A stretch of 64,000 bases of DNA from an uncultured Mediterraneibacter sp. (GCA_944376695.1 CALWDM010000001.1:62001-126000); one strand, 5' to 3'. Positions 8,591 through 17,870 are shown, numbered from the stretch's first letter. Notes: a model not told the origin generated them from the sequence alone. Made by a program: numbers and translations.

Positions 8591-9289
8591 ATGGAAAAAA
8601 GCAATACGATCAAAGATATGTATCAGGAAGACCGTCCCTATGAAAAATGCGAGCGTTTTGGAGCGCAAAATCTTACGGATGCGGAGCTTCTTGCGGTTCT
8701 GCTCAGGACCGGGACGCGTGGAGAGAATTCTCTTCAGCTCGCGCACAGGCTTCTCCAGGCTGACTGTTCAGGAAGAGGGATCCTGAATATCCACCGCTGG
8801 ACATTTGACCGGCTCATGCGCGTCAAAGGCATTGGAAGGGTAAAGGCGGTCCAGATTCTCTGTCTGTCAGAGCTGGCAAAACGGATGGCAAAATCTGCCG
8901 CCATGGACAGGCTGGATTTTTCGGATCCGAAGACAGTTGCCCGGTACTATATGGAAGAGATGCGTCATAAGGAGAAGGAAGTGATAAAGCTTCTCCTTTT
9001 GAATACGAAGGCAAAGCTGATCGGGGAATGTGTGATATCCATTGGAACGGTCGATGCGGCTCTGGTGTCTCCGAGAGATCTTTTTATAGAGGCGCTCCAG
9101 CGGAACGCCTCAGCGATCATCCTTCTCCACAACCATCCCAGCGGCGATCCTTCGCCAAGCAGGGAGGACGAGCGGATCACCAGGAGGATTTACGAGGCGG
9201 GGGCTCTGCTGGGGATATTGCTGCTTGATCATATCATTATAGGGGATAATTGTTTTATCAGCCTGAAAGAGCAGGGGCTTTTTCGGTAG
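8591..9289 (+). CDS. radC: RadC family JAB-domain protein
   Basis: 232 residues. The N-terminal UPF0758 region has a helix-hairpin-helix (RLMRVKGIGRVKAVQIL, about 77-93). The C-terminal MPN+/JAB domain carries the zinc motif HNHPSGDPSPSREDERITRR (about 178-197), with the expected H-x-H-PSG-x7-D ligands. This makes it a putative metalloprotease-like fold; the historic radC link to DNA repair in E. coli was a misassignment, and the family's function is still open. Only a weak ribosome site (AGGATCAGGAT) precedes the ATG. It is the first gene of the mre-min cluster, 38 bp before mreB, the usual order in Firmicutes. Confidence 0.93.
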   Translation: MEKSNTIKDMYQEDRPYEKCERFGAQNLTDAELLAVLLRTGTRGENSLQLAHRLLQADCSGRGILNIHRWTFDRLMRVKGIGRVKAVQILCLSELAKRMAKSAAMDRLDFSDPKTVARYYMEEMRHKEKEVIKLLLLNTKAKLIGECVISIGTVDAALVSPRDLFIEALQRNASAIILLHNHPSGDPSPSREDERITRRIYEAGALLGILLLDHIIIGDNCFISLKEQGLFR

Positions 9290-9327
9290 ATTTTGTACAG
9301 GGGAGTCATTTATAAGGGGAGACAGAG

Positions 9328-10353
9328 ATGCTGGGGAATGTATTTGGGCTTGATCTCGGGACATATGAGATCAGGATATTTGACAAAAAGAAAGATCGTA
9401 TTTGGAGGGAAAAAGACGCCATAGCAATGAAGAACAGACGTTATGTCTATGCGGTGGGAAATGAGGCGTATGGAATGTTTGAGAAAGCGCCTGACGATAT
9501 TCGGGTCATCTTTCCCATGAAAAATGGCGTTATCGCCCATTTTGACGATATGCAGTATCTTCTCGGCGCTCTTCTGGAGAGCGAGCGGCGTTTCGGACGG
9601 GGCGACGAGTATTTGGTAGCTGTACCGACAGATGTGACGGAAGTTGAGAAAAAAGCATTCTATGATCTGGTCTGTCATTCGGAAGCCCGGGCAAAATCAG
9701 TCAGGATCGTGGAGCGGGGACTGGCGGACGCCCTGGGATTTGGCATTGATGTGATCACTGAAAAAGGGATCTTTGTAGCTAATTTTGGCGGAGGTACGAC
9801 AGAACTTTCCGTTCTCTCCGAGGGCGGTATGGTTTTGAACAGGCTGCTTAAGATTGGCGGCGAGGATTTTGACTCCGCGATCGCGGCTCTGGTCCGGAGA
9901 AATCAGGACTTCCTTATAGGACGGCTGACAGCAGAGCGTCTGAGGCGGGAATTCGGTGTGTTCGACCAGAGCACGGACAGCGCGATCACTGTATCCGGCA
10001 GAGATCTGATCACAGGCGTGCCTGCACAGATGAAAGTATCCATCAGCCTTGTCCGCGCGGCTATGAAAGAACTGCTGGAGGAATGCGTCCGGGCGATCAG
10101 GGCGATGATCGACAGGACGCCGCCCAATGTAAGAAGCGGTATCAGAGAAAAGGGAATCTGTCTGACCGGAGGAATGGCGAATCTCCGGGGACTTTCTACA
10201 TACCTGAGAGAAAGCACCGGCCTTCCCGTGATGACAATGGAGGAACCGGAACTGTGCGCGGTCAGGGGACTCCGTCAGATACTTTTGGACCGCGCGTATT
10301 ATGACAGACTCACATACTCCATGATGGACGAAGATTACAGGTGGTTAAGATGA
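9328..10353 (+). CDS. mreB: MreB-like cell-shape actin homologue (divergent)
   Basis: 341 residues of the actin/HSP70 ATPase fold, positioned before mreC and mreD. Phosphate-1 is DLGTYEIRIF instead of the usual DLGTANT; phosphate-2 is ANFGGGTTELSVLS, where the normal aspartate of DIGGGTTE is Asn; the adenosine motif is LTGGMANLRGL instead of LTGGGALL. The middle part (RIVERGLADALGFGIDV, KIGGEDFDSAIAALVRRN) follows MreB well. MreB polymers under the membrane guide side-wall synthesis with MreC, MreD, PBP2 and RodA. The substitutions suggest altered nucleotide handling (inference). Its stop overlaps the mreC ATG (ATGA), indicating translational coupling. Confidence 0.85.
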   Translation: MLGNVFGLDLGTYEIRIFDKKKDRIWREKDAIAMKNRRYVYAVGNEAYGMFEKAPDDIRVIFPMKNGVIAHFDDMQYLLGALLESERRFGRGDEYLVAVPTDVTEVEKKAFYDLVCHSEARAKSVRIVERGLADALGFGIDVITEKGIFVANFGGGTTELSVLSEGGMVLNRLLKIGGEDFDSAIAALVRRNQDFLIGRLTAERLRREFGVFDQSTDSAITVSGRDLITGVPAQMKVSISLVRAAMKELLEECVRAIRAMIDRTPPNVRSGIREKGICLTGGMANLRGLSTYLRESTGLPVMTMEEPELCAVRGLRQILLDRAYYDRLTYSMMDEDYRWLR

Positions 10354-11219
10354 AGAAAAAGAATCATACATCGTATATAAACCGATATATTCTGCTTGGC
10401 CTGACCGCATTCTGTGTACTCATGATGCTGCTGTCATCATTTTCAGACAAAGTCGGAGGTCCGTTTAAAGCTTTTGCAAATGTTACCGTCATTCCCCTCC
10501 AGCAGGGAATCAATCAGATCGGCGGCTGGATGGGCGATATGAAGGATAATTTCTCAACTCTGAAACAGCTTCAGGCTGAGAATGAAGACCTGCGGGAACA
10601 GATAAACGCCCTGACCACAGAGAATAATTATCTCCAGGAGGAACGCTATGAGTATGAGAGGCTTCAGGAACTTTACAGGCTGGATCAGAATTACGCGGAC
10701 TATGAAAAAACAGCAGCGCATGTCATTGGAAGAGATGCCGGGAACTGGTTCAGCACTTTTACGGTTGATAAAGGAAGCAATGACGGGATAGCTCCGGATA
10801 TGAACGTTCTCGCGGGAAGCGGTCTGGCAGGTATCGTCACGGAAGTGGGACCAACATGGGCAAAGGTCCGTTCCATTATTGATGATGCGAACAATGTGAG
10901 CGGCATGGTTCTGTCCACGTCCGATACCTGTATTGTAAGCGGCGACCTTTCGCTCATGAATACAGGGCAAATAGCATTTGACCAGATGGAAAACAACGAC
11001 AATACGGTTTCGGTCGGGGATCAGATCGTTACATCGTATATCAGCGACAAATATCTGCAGGGCATCCTTATCGGTTCTGTGAGCGAGATCAATGTTGATT
11101 CCAATAATCTGACCCGGTCAGGTTATATTACCCCTGCGGCAGATTTCCGGAATATCCAGGAAGTCCTGATAATTACGACGACAAAAGCAGAACTCACAGG
11201 GGAGGAGCAGGCAGAGTAG
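10350..11219 (+). CDS. mreC: Rod shape-determining protein MreC
   Basis: About 289 residues from the ATG at 10350 that overlaps the mreB stop (ATGA), with AGGTGG upstream; a GTG at 10341 is possible but would sit on the ribosome site. One N-terminal membrane helix (YILLGLTAFCVLMMLLSSF), then a coiled coil (LKQLQAENEDLREQINALTT) and the MreC beta domain (GRDAGNWFSTFTVDKGSNDGI through ITEVGPTWAKVRSIID). MreC sits outside the membrane and links MreB/MreD to PBP2, whose gene lies next but one. Confidence 0.93.
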   Translation: MKKKNHTSYINRYILLGLTAFCVLMMLLSSFSDKVGGPFKAFANVTVIPLQQGINQIGGWMGDMKDNFSTLKQLQAENEDLREQINALTTENNYLQEERYEYERLQELYRLDQNYADYEKTAAHVIGRDAGNWFSTFTVDKGSNDGIAPDMNVLAGSGLAGIVTEVGPTWAKVRSIIDDANNVSGMVLSTSDTCIVSGDLSLMNTGQIAFDQMENNDNTVSVGDQIVTSYISDKYLQGILIGSVSEINVDSNNLTRSGYITPAADFRNIQEVLIITTTKAELTGEEQAE

Positions 11220-11232
11220 AGGAGAGAGAGGT

Positions 11233-11766
11233 ATGAAAATAATAAGGGTCAGGCGAATTGTCGTCACAGCAGCCGTCATATTTATTGCGTATGTTTTGCA
11301 GTGCGCTGTTTTTCCGGCGCTTGCGGTAGCAAATATCAAACCGAATCTGATGCTGATCATCACAGCTTCCTTTGGGTTTATGCGAGGACCGAGAGAGGGT
11401 ATGTTTGTGGGATTCTCATCAGGTCTTCTCATTGATATCCAGTATGGAAATATGATCGGGCTTTATGCACTGATCTATCTTCTCTCGGGATTCGCCAGCG
11501 GCATCTTCAAACAGATGTTTTTTGATGAAGATATTAAACTCCCTATCCTGCTGATCGCAGTCAGCGATCTGATATACGGGACCGTCATTTATTTTCTGAT
11601 GTTCCTTCTCAGGAGCGATTTCGATTTTCTTTATTATCTGAACAGGATCATCATTCCGGAGGCAATCTACACCGTCGCGGTCACCCTTGTAGTGTATCCG
11701 CTGCTTTTATTTATCAACCACAAACTGGAAGCAGAAGAAAAAAGGAGTGCAAGTAAATTTGTTTAG
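11233..11766 (+). CDS. mreD: Rod shape-determining protein MreD
   Basis: 177 residues, nearly all membrane: about five or six helices, with the conserved early segment NIKPNLMLIITASFGFMRGPREGMFVGFSSGLLID that MreD shares with ECF S-components. It starts at ATG after GGAGAGAGAGGT, 13 bp after mreC, and its end overlaps the region where PBP2 translation begins. MreD is the integral-membrane partner of MreC in the elongasome. Confidence 0.92.
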   Translation: MKIIRVRRIVVTAAVIFIAYVLQCAVFPALAVANIKPNLMLIITASFGFMRGPREGMFVGFSSGLLIDIQYGNMIGLYALIYLLSGFASGIFKQMFFDEDIKLPILLIAVSDLIYGTVIYFLMFLLRSDFDFLYYLNRIIIPEAIYTVAVTLVVYPLLLFINHKLEAEEKRSASKFV

Positions 11767-14620
11767 AGAAATCATTGACCGGATAAAAGAGGCGTTCGAC
11801 TATATCCTCCAGTCCAGGCTGGTAGTTCTGATCGTTGTATTCTGTCTCACCTCCTCAGTGCTGGTGGGACGGCTTTTCTATCTCCAGATCGTAAAAGGAG
11901 AGGACTATCTTGAAAATTATGAGCTTCAGATCAGAAGGACGAAAGATATTCCGGCTACAAGAGGAAATATCTTTGACCGGAACGGCGAGCTCATCGCCTA
12001 CAATGAACTTGCTTATTCTGTCACTATTGAGGACACGATCCCAATGGACACAGAAACCGATGAAAAGAATGAAATTTTAAATGAAATTCTGGACAAGGTT
12101 CTGTCTATTGTCGAGACAAACGGAGACTCTGTCATCGACAGTTTTGGTATTATCCTTGACTCGGCCGGAGAATATCAGTTCGCTGAGACGAACGAGACGC
12201 TGAGACTGCGTTTTGTCGCGGATGTTTACGGAGAACCGTATGTAGAGGATCTGACAGAGGAGAAAAAGGAGCAGTCTGCCGGAGAGATCATGCATTATCT
12301 CTGCTCAAACCGATATGGGCTGGATGACACAAATAATGACCCGGCATATATTTTGAAAATGGTGAACATGCGTTATGCCATGGGGCTGAACAGCTACCAG
12401 CAGTATCTTGCCACTACGCTTGCATCAGACGTCAGCAAAGAGACTGCGGCTGCGATCATGGAGAACCAGGGTTCGCTGACGGGAGTGGACATCACAGAAG
12501 ATTCCCTGAGAATCTATCCGGATGGAGAATACTTTGCTTCCATTATTGGATACACAGGAAAGATTTCCCAGGAAGAATACGATGCTCTTGACGCGGATGA
12601 GAAAAAGCGATACTCACTGTCTGACATCGTAGGAAAATCGGGGCTTGAGCAGACATTTGACAGTGTGCTCAAAGGTGAGAAAGGGAAACAGACCTTTTAT
12701 GTAGATAATCTCGGAAAGGTCACTGATATCGTCAGCACAACAGAGCCAAAAGCAGGGAACGACGTGTATCTTACGATTGACAAAAATCTCCAGATCACAG
12801 CTTACAGACTCCTGGAGGAAAAGCTGGCCGGCATTGTCCTGAGCAAGCTTGCAAATGTCCTGGATTACGACCCTTCCGTCGCCTCCGATACAAAGGAAAT
12901 TATTATCCCCGTCGGAGATGCGTACAATGCGTTTATCGCTAACGGGATCATCGATCTGGATCATTTCGGCAGCCAGGGCGCGGGGGCTGCCGAACAGGCA
13001 GTGTACGCGGCATTTACGTCGAAAAAGGAAGCTGTACTCAGCGAACTCTCATCACAGCTTGCCAATCCTCAGGCACCGGCTTACAGAGAACTGTCAGACG
13101 AGATGCAGGCGTATATGGACTATATCTGCGACACAGTTCTTAAGGAATATACAGGTCTTCTTTTATCAGATGAGATAGACTCCCGGGATGAAACCCAGAT
13201 CGCATGGGCAAAGGATGAGACGATCAGTCTCCGCACATATTTGAATTATGCGATTTCTCAAAACTGGGTGGATACGACAAAACTCGGTGACAGTGTCTAT
13301 TCCAGTTCAGAGGAGATTTATCAGGAACTTGTCGCCTTCCTGGAGGAATATTTGAAAGAGGACAGCGAATTCGACAAACTTCTCTATAAATATCTTATAA
13401 AATCAGGTGGTATCACAGGAGCTCAGATCTGTGCCATCACATACGAGCAGGGAGTCCTTCCGATGGATGAAAATGCATATTATGGTCTTCTGAACGGGAC
13501 GTCAGATGCATACGGGTGGCTTTATAACAAGATCGAGACACTGGAGATCACTCCGGGACAGCTGGCGCTCGAGCCGTGTTCAGGCGGTATCGTCGTGACA
13601 GACCCTGATTCCGGAGATGTACTGGCCTGTGTTTCTTATCCGGGCTATGATAATAACCGGCTTGCGAATACAATGGATTCTGCATATTACAATAAGTTGA
13701 ATACAGGACTGGCGAGAATCTTTTACAACAGGGCCACACAGGAGCTGACAGCGCCCGGTTCCACATATAAGATGGTTTCTGCAGCAGCAGGACTTGAAGA
13801 GGGAGTGATCGATACCGGGACCGCGATCTACTGCAACGGGGTTTTTGATACTGTCACCCCGAGTCCTACATGCTGGATTTACCCGAACGGAGGACATGGC
13901 TCACTGAATGTTGTGCAGGCAATACAGCATTCCTGTAACATTTTCTTTTATGAGGTCGGCTATGATTTAAGCCTTAATGCCGATGGAGATTACGACAGTG
14001 ATCTCGGCACGGACAAGCTGGCTAAATATGCAGAAATGTTCGGGCTGAGCGAGACCTCCGGTCTGGAAATCCCGGAGGCGGAACCGCATATCTCGGACGA
14101 ATATTCGATCCAGTCGGCTATTGGTCAGGGGAACAATAACTATACAGTCAGCCAGCTCAACCGTTATGTGACCGCGGTCGCGAATAACGGAACCGTTTAT
14201 GATCTGACGCTTATTGATAAGACAACTGATGCCAATGGAAAGCTGATCAAGGATTATGAGGCGGAAGTGGACCATACGATCGATGGGCTCAGCCAGACTA
14301 CATGGGATTCCATTCATACCGGTATGGAGCAGGTAGTGGCAAGCACAGCGTCATTTAACGGAATTGATTTTACAATGGCAGGGAAGACCGGTACAGCGCA
14401 GCACAATGAGCTGCACGCGGACCATGTCCTTTTTGTGGGATATGCGCCGGCTGAATCTCCTCAGATATCGATCGCTGTCCGAATTACGTACGGATATAAT
14501 TCAGGTTATTCCGCTGAGATCGGCAGAGATATCGCAAGAGTATATTTCAATCGGGATGCAGCGCAGGAAGTGGTTACGGGAAGTGCGGCGGACCTGGGGA
14601 CAGGCATTGCCGGCGATTAA
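11759..14620 (+). CDS. mrdA: Penicillin-binding protein 2 (elongation transpeptidase), with large insertion
   Basis: About 953 residues from TTG 11759, which follows AAAAGGAG by 11 nt; a GTG at 11747 overlaps the ribosome site. The order is: a membrane anchor (VVLIVVFCLTSSVLVGRLFYL), the PBP dimerisation region (TRGNIFDRNGELIAYNE), and the transpeptidase domain. Class B catalytic motifs are intact: STYK with Ser about 668, SCN about 725 and KTGTAQ with Lys about 876. Typical PBP2 proteins have 600-750 residues; here about 250-300 extra residues (roughly 350-620), acidic and helix-rich, separate the pedestal from the catalytic core. It makes the cross-links of side-wall peptidoglycan with RodA, encoded downstream. 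Confidence 0.92.
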   Translation: MFREIIDRIKEAFDYILQSRLVVLIVVFCLTSSVLVGRLFYLQIVKGEDYLENYELQIRRTKDIPATRGNIFDRNGELIAYNELAYSVTIEDTIPMDTETDEKNEILNEILDKVLSIVETNGDSVIDSFGIILDSAGEYQFAETNETLRLRFVADVYGEPYVEDLTEEKKEQSAGEIMHYLCSNRYGLDDTNNDPAYILKMVNMRYAMGLNSYQQYLATTLASDVSKETAAAIMENQGSLTGVDITEDSLRIYPDGEYFASIIGYTGKISQEEYDALDADEKKRYSLSDIVGKSGLEQTFDSVLKGEKGKQTFYVDNLGKVTDIVSTTEPKAGNDVYLTIDKNLQITAYRLLEEKLAGIVLSKLANVLDYDPSVASDTKEIIIPVGDAYNAFIANGIIDLDHFGSQGAGAAEQAVYAAFTSKKEAVLSELSSQLANPQAPAYRELSDEMQAYMDYICDTVLKEYTGLLLSDEIDSRDETQIAWAKDETISLRTYLNYAISQNWVDTTKLGDSVYSSSEEIYQELVAFLEEYLKEDSEFDKLLYKYLIKSGGITGAQICAITYEQGVLPMDENAYYGLLNGTSDAYGWLYNKIETLEITPGQLALEPCSGGIVVTDPDSGDVLACVSYPGYDNNRLANTMDSAYYNKLNTGLARIFYNRATQELTAPGSTYKMVSAAAGLEEGVIDTGTAIYCNGVFDTVTPSPTCWIYPNGGHGSLNVVQAIQHSCNIFFYEVGYDLSLNADGDYDSDLGTDKLAKYAEMFGLSETSGLEIPEAEPHISDEYSIQSAIGQGNNNYTVSQLNRYVTAVANNGTVYDLTLIDKTTDANGKLIKDYEAEVDHTIDGLSQTTWDSIHTGMEQVVASTASFNGIDFTMAGKTGTAQHNELHADHVLFVGYAPAESPQISIAVRITYGYNSGYSAEIGRDIARVYFNRDAAQEVVTGSAADLGTGIAGD

Positions 14621-14637
14621 GAGATGGGGGATGACAC

Positions 14638-15282
14638 ATGGGTAGGCTGGTGACGATCAGAAGCAGCCGTTACGGCCTGGATATCGAATTGGATCCGGAA
14701 GCAGACTTTGGCGCTCTGCTTGAGATTCTCTCTGAAAAATTTAAAGCCTCCGCCCGTTTCTTTCAGGATGCGAGGATGGCGTTGAGTTTCAGCGGGCGCG
14801 CTCTGACCCGTACAGAAGAAGACGCGGTCCTTGAGATCATAAATATTAACACGCAGATCGATATCTTATGTGTTGTTGAACAGAATGATAAAAATGAACC
14901 AATGTACAGAAGCATTGTGGAACATGCCCTGGATGGCTATAGTAAAAAAGAAGGGCAGTTTTACAGAGGGAACCTGGGAAAAAGAGAGATCCTGGAATCA
15001 GATTCCAGCATTGTGGTCCTGGGGGATGTGGAGCCGGGGGCGCGGGTTGTGGCCAGAGGAAGTATTGTTATCGTAGGCGCACTCTACGGGGCGGTACGGG
15101 CAGGCGCCTCCGGCGACAGAGATGCTTTTGTCGTTGCTCTTTCCATGCAGCCGGAGCAGCTCTGCATCGGGGATATAGAGGCAAAACGTCAGCTTATCTA
15201 CCAGGAGAGCCTTAGTATCAAAGGCCCGAAGATCGCGGTTGTGGACGGCGGCCGAATCTATCTTGATCCCCTTGTGGATTAA
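14638..15282 (+). CDS. minC: Septum site-determining protein MinC
   Basis: 214 residues. The N-terminal domain (about 1-95, from TIRSSRYGLDIELDPEADF) is the FtsZ-antagonist part. The C-terminal beta-helix (about 105-214) carries YRGNLGKREILESDSSIVVLG and the glycine-rich repeats GDVEPGARVVARGSIVIVGAL, ending near PKIAVVDGGRIYLDPLVD, which bind MinD. A GGGGGATGACAC ribosome site precedes the ATG. It is followed by minD and minE, giving the complete Min set that keeps FtsZ rings away from the poles. Confidence 0.93.
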   Translation: MGRLVTIRSSRYGLDIELDPEADFGALLEILSEKFKASARFFQDARMALSFSGRALTRTEEDAVLEIININTQIDILCVVEQNDKNEPMYRSIVEHALDGYSKKEGQFYRGNLGKREILESDSSIVVLGDVEPGARVVARGSIVIVGALYGAVRAGASGDRDAFVVALSMQPEQLCIGDIEAKRQLIYQESLSIKGPKIAVVDGGRIYLDPLVD

Positions 15283-15314
15283 GCGTCAGAACAGAAAGTA
15301 GGAGGAATACCAGC

Positions 15315-16106
15315 ATGGGAGAAGTTATCGTCATTACATCAGGAAAAGGCGGAGTCGGCAAGACTACGACAACTGCGAACATAGGGATCGGATTGTCAAA
15401 TCTGGGGAAAAAGGTTATTGTAATCGATACAGATCTGGGGCTTCGGAACCTGGATGTTGTACTGGGACTGGAGAATCGTATCGTATATAACATCGTTGAC
15501 GTCATCGAAGGAAACTGCCGCCTGAAGCAGGCGCTTATAAAGGACAAGCGCTTCCCGGAGCTTTATCTGCTGCCGTCTGCACAGACAAAGGATAAATCCA
15601 GCGTTTCGCCGGAACAGATGAAAAAACTCGTGGACGACATCAGGAATGATTTTGATTTTGTCCTCCTTGACTGTCCGGCAGGAATCGAACAGGGATTCCA
15701 GAATGCCATTGCAGGTGCGGACCGTTCGATCGTTGTCACGACACCGGAAGTGTCAGCGATCCGCGATGCGGATCGGATCATTGGCCTTTTGGAGGCTTCA
15801 GGAATACGGAGAAACGACCTTCTCATTAACCGACTCCGTATCGACATGGTGAGAAGAGGGGATATGATGTCAGTGGATGACGTTACAGAGATACTTGCAG
15901 TTGATCTTCTCGGAGTGATCCCGGATGACGAGCAGGTCGTTATAGCTACAAATCAGGGTGAGCCCGTGACAGGAGAGAACTGCCTTGCCGGAAAAGCGTA
16001 CACAGATATATGCCGGAGACTGACAGGGGAGGAGATCCCCATTGATGATTTTTCCAGGCCGGAAGGTATCCTGGAGAAGATCAGCAGCCTGTTCCACAGG
16101 AATTAG
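15315..16106 (+). CDS. minD: Septum site-determining ATPase MinD
   Basis: 263 residues with a deviant Walker A (GKGGVGKTTTTANIG, about residues 10-24), a switch I region DTDLGLRNLDVVLGLENRI, Walker B DFVLLDCPAGIEQGF and ATP-contact TTPEVSAIRDADRI. The C-terminal amphipathic membrane anchor is seen as GILEKISSLFHRN. A perfect AGGAGG precedes the ATG. MinD dimerises on the membrane with ATP, recruits MinC and is released by MinE. Confidence 0.96.
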   Translation: MGEVIVITSGKGGVGKTTTTANIGIGLSNLGKKVIVIDTDLGLRNLDVVLGLENRIVYNIVDVIEGNCRLKQALIKDKRFPELYLLPSAQTKDKSSVSPEQMKKLVDDIRNDFDFVLLDCPAGIEQGFQNAIAGADRSIVVTTPEVSAIRDADRIIGLLEASGIRRNDLLINRLRIDMVRRGDMMSVDDVTEILAVDLLGVIPDDEQVVIATNQGEPVTGENCLAGKAYTDICRRLTGEEIPIDDFSRPEGILEKISSLFHRN

Positions 16107-16117
16107 GAGGTCTTCAT

Positions 16118-16327
16118 ATGAGTGTAAATTCTGTTTCCGTTGCAAAAGAAAGACTTAAAAATCTGCTTGTGTCAGACCGGATGCAGTGTACGCCCGAAGC
16201 GGTAGACAGGCTGGAGGGCGACCTGTATCACACAGTATCCAAATATGTAGAGGTGAGGCGGGAAGATTTCGATATCACAGTCACACGGACAGATATACAT
16301 ATAAAATACATGGGAGAAAAGAATTGA
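16118..16327 (+). CDS. minE: Cell division topological specificity factor MinE (short form)
   Basis: 69 residues, start fixed by AGGAGG 9 nt upstream. The anti-MinCD helix (VAKERLKNLLVSDR) and topological domain (LEGDLYHTVSKYVEVRREDFDITVTR) match MinE. It is about 20 residues shorter than the E. coli protein: the amphipathic membrane-targeting stretch before the AKERL helix is absent, replaced by MSVNSVS, and the C-terminal strand ends early at KYMGEKN. It stimulates MinD ATPase. The stop overlaps the TTG start of the next gene. Confidence 0.9.
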   Translation: MSVNSVSVAKERLKNLLVSDRMQCTPEAVDRLEGDLYHTVSKYVEVRREDFDITVTRTDIHIKYMGEKN

Positions 16328-17460
16328 AACGTCTGTTAAAAAAAATAAATCTGCATTACAGCTTAAAAGATTATAAATTCAGCCTTGTTATCTTTGTACT
16401 TATTCTTTCGGTCTTCGGGATATTCATGGTCAGGAGCGCAAGAGCGGATTACATGAATAATCAGATCATGGGCGTGCTCCTGGGGCTAGCCGCTATGGCA
16501 GTGATTTCTCTGATCGATTATAAATGGATACTGAACCTGTACTGGCCTCTCTATGGGATCAATCTGGTCCTGCTCGCAGCTATCTGGATCCCGGGGCTCG
16601 GAGTGAATGTAAATGGGGCGACCAGATGGCTGTATCTTGGATTTGTTCAGTTTCAGCCTTCCGATATGACAAAGATTCTCATGATCCTGTTTTTTGCAAA
16701 ATTCCTTATGGACCGGGAAGAGCAGATCAATACTCCGAAGGTGATATTGCAGGCGGTCGCTCTGATCGCACCGTCGCTCCTGATGATTTATAAGCAGCCA
16801 AACCTTTCCACTACGATCTGTGTCGCTGCTCTGTTCTGCGTACTCCTCTTTCTCGCAGGCCTGAGCTATAAGTTTGTCGGCACTGTCCTTGCAGTCACAG
16901 TGCCGCTCACAGTCCTGTTCCTTTTTATTGCGGTACAGCCGGATCAGCCTATACTTCAGGATTATCAGCAGGAACGTATTCTTGCGTGGCTGGAGCCGGA
17001 AAAATATGCGGACGACGAATCCTATCAGCAATTAAACTCTGTTATGGCGATCGGCTCGGGACAACTGTCGGGAAAAGGATATAACAACGATGAGATAAAT
17101 TCCGTAAAAAACGGAAATTTTGTTTTGGAACCCCAGACTGACTTTATTTTTGCCATAATCGGGGAAGAATTAGGATTTGTGGGTTGTTGCGCGGTCATAT
17201 TTTTGATATTATTGATTGTGATAGATTGTATTTTGATCGGCTTGAAGGCAAAAGATACAGGAGGGCGCATTATCTGCGGCGGAATGGCCGCGCTGATAGG
17301 GATCCAGAGTTTCATCAATATCAGCGTGGCGACATTGATCCTTCCCAATACGGGACTGTCGCTTCCCTTCGTAAGCTACGGACTGACTTCTGTTGTATGC
17401 TTTTTTATGGGGATCGGTTTCGTACTGAATGTCGGCTTGCAGCCTAACAAATATCAGTAA
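16324..17460 (+). CDS. rodA: RodA/FtsW/SpoVE-family lipid II polymerase
   Basis: About 378 residues from TTG 16324, which overlaps the minE stop and follows GGGAG by 7 nt. A longer open frame upstream would lie inside minE. Ten or so membrane helices are visible. SEDS signatures include NGATRWLYLGFVQFQPSDMTKI (family GAxRW and QPSE-like), an extracytoplasmic loop with QQERILAWLEPEKYADD and the late PQTDFIFAIIGEELGFVG and LPFVSYG segments. The QPSE glutamate is Asp (QPSD). RodA polymerises glycan strands with PBP2, the class B PBP of the same operon. Confidence 0.92.
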   Translation: MKRLLKKINLHYSLKDYKFSLVIFVLILSVFGIFMVRSARADYMNNQIMGVLLGLAAMAVISLIDYKWILNLYWPLYGINLVLLAAIWIPGLGVNVNGATRWLYLGFVQFQPSDMTKILMILFFAKFLMDREEQINTPKVILQAVALIAPSLLMIYKQPNLSTTICVAALFCVLLFLAGLSYKFVGTVLAVTVPLTVLFLFIAVQPDQPILQDYQQERILAWLEPEKYADDESYQQLNSVMAIGSGQLSGKGYNNDEINSVKNGNFVLEPQTDFIFAIIGEELGFVGCCAVIFLILLIVIDCILIGLKAKDTGGRIICGGMAALIGIQSFINISVATLILPNTGLSLPFVSYGLTSVVCFFMGIGFVLNVGLQPNKYQ

Positions 17461-17474
17461 GGAGAGGATCATTT

Positions 17475-17870
17475 ATGAACATCGGACTGATCGCACACGA
17501 TGCGAAGAAAAAACTCATGCAGAATTTCTGCATCGCTTACCGTGGCATATTAAGCAAACATGACCTGTGCGCTACGGAAACAACCGGGAAGCTTGTGGAG
17601 AGTGTTACAAATCTTAGCATCTATAAATTTCTGCCGGGACCTCTGGGAGGGAAGCAGCAGCTGGGCTCTCAGATTGAGCATAATAATATTGATCTGCTCA
17701 TCTTTTTCCGGGATCCGCTTACCCCCCGCTCCCATGAACCAGACGTAAACGATATCGTAAAACTGTGTGATATGTATAATATTCCTATCGCGACTAACAT
17801 TGCGACAGCAGAAGCGCTTATACTTGCACTGGACAGGGGAGATTTAGACTGGCGTGAGATGTACAAATAA
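17475..17870 (+). CDS. mgsA: Methylglyoxal synthase
   Basis: 131 residues, full family length. It begins IGLIAHDAKKKLMQNFC and contains LCATETTGKLV (phosphate-binding ATGTTG-like site), GPLGGKQQLGSQIEHNNIDLLIFFRDPL with the catalytic Asp region, and CDMYNIPIATNIATAEALI. The enzyme turns dihydroxyacetone phosphate into methylglyoxal plus phosphate, a glycolytic bypass when phosphate is short. AGGAGAGG precedes the ATG by a good distance. It lies in the shape operon between rodA and the carboxypeptidase, and its end overlaps the next start by 17 nt. Confidence 0.95.
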   Translation: MNIGLIAHDAKKKLMQNFCIAYRGILSKHDLCATETTGKLVESVTNLSIYKFLPGPLGGKQQLGSQIEHNNIDLLIFFRDPLTPRSHEPDVNDIVKLCDMYNIPIATNIATAEALILALDRGDLDWREMYK

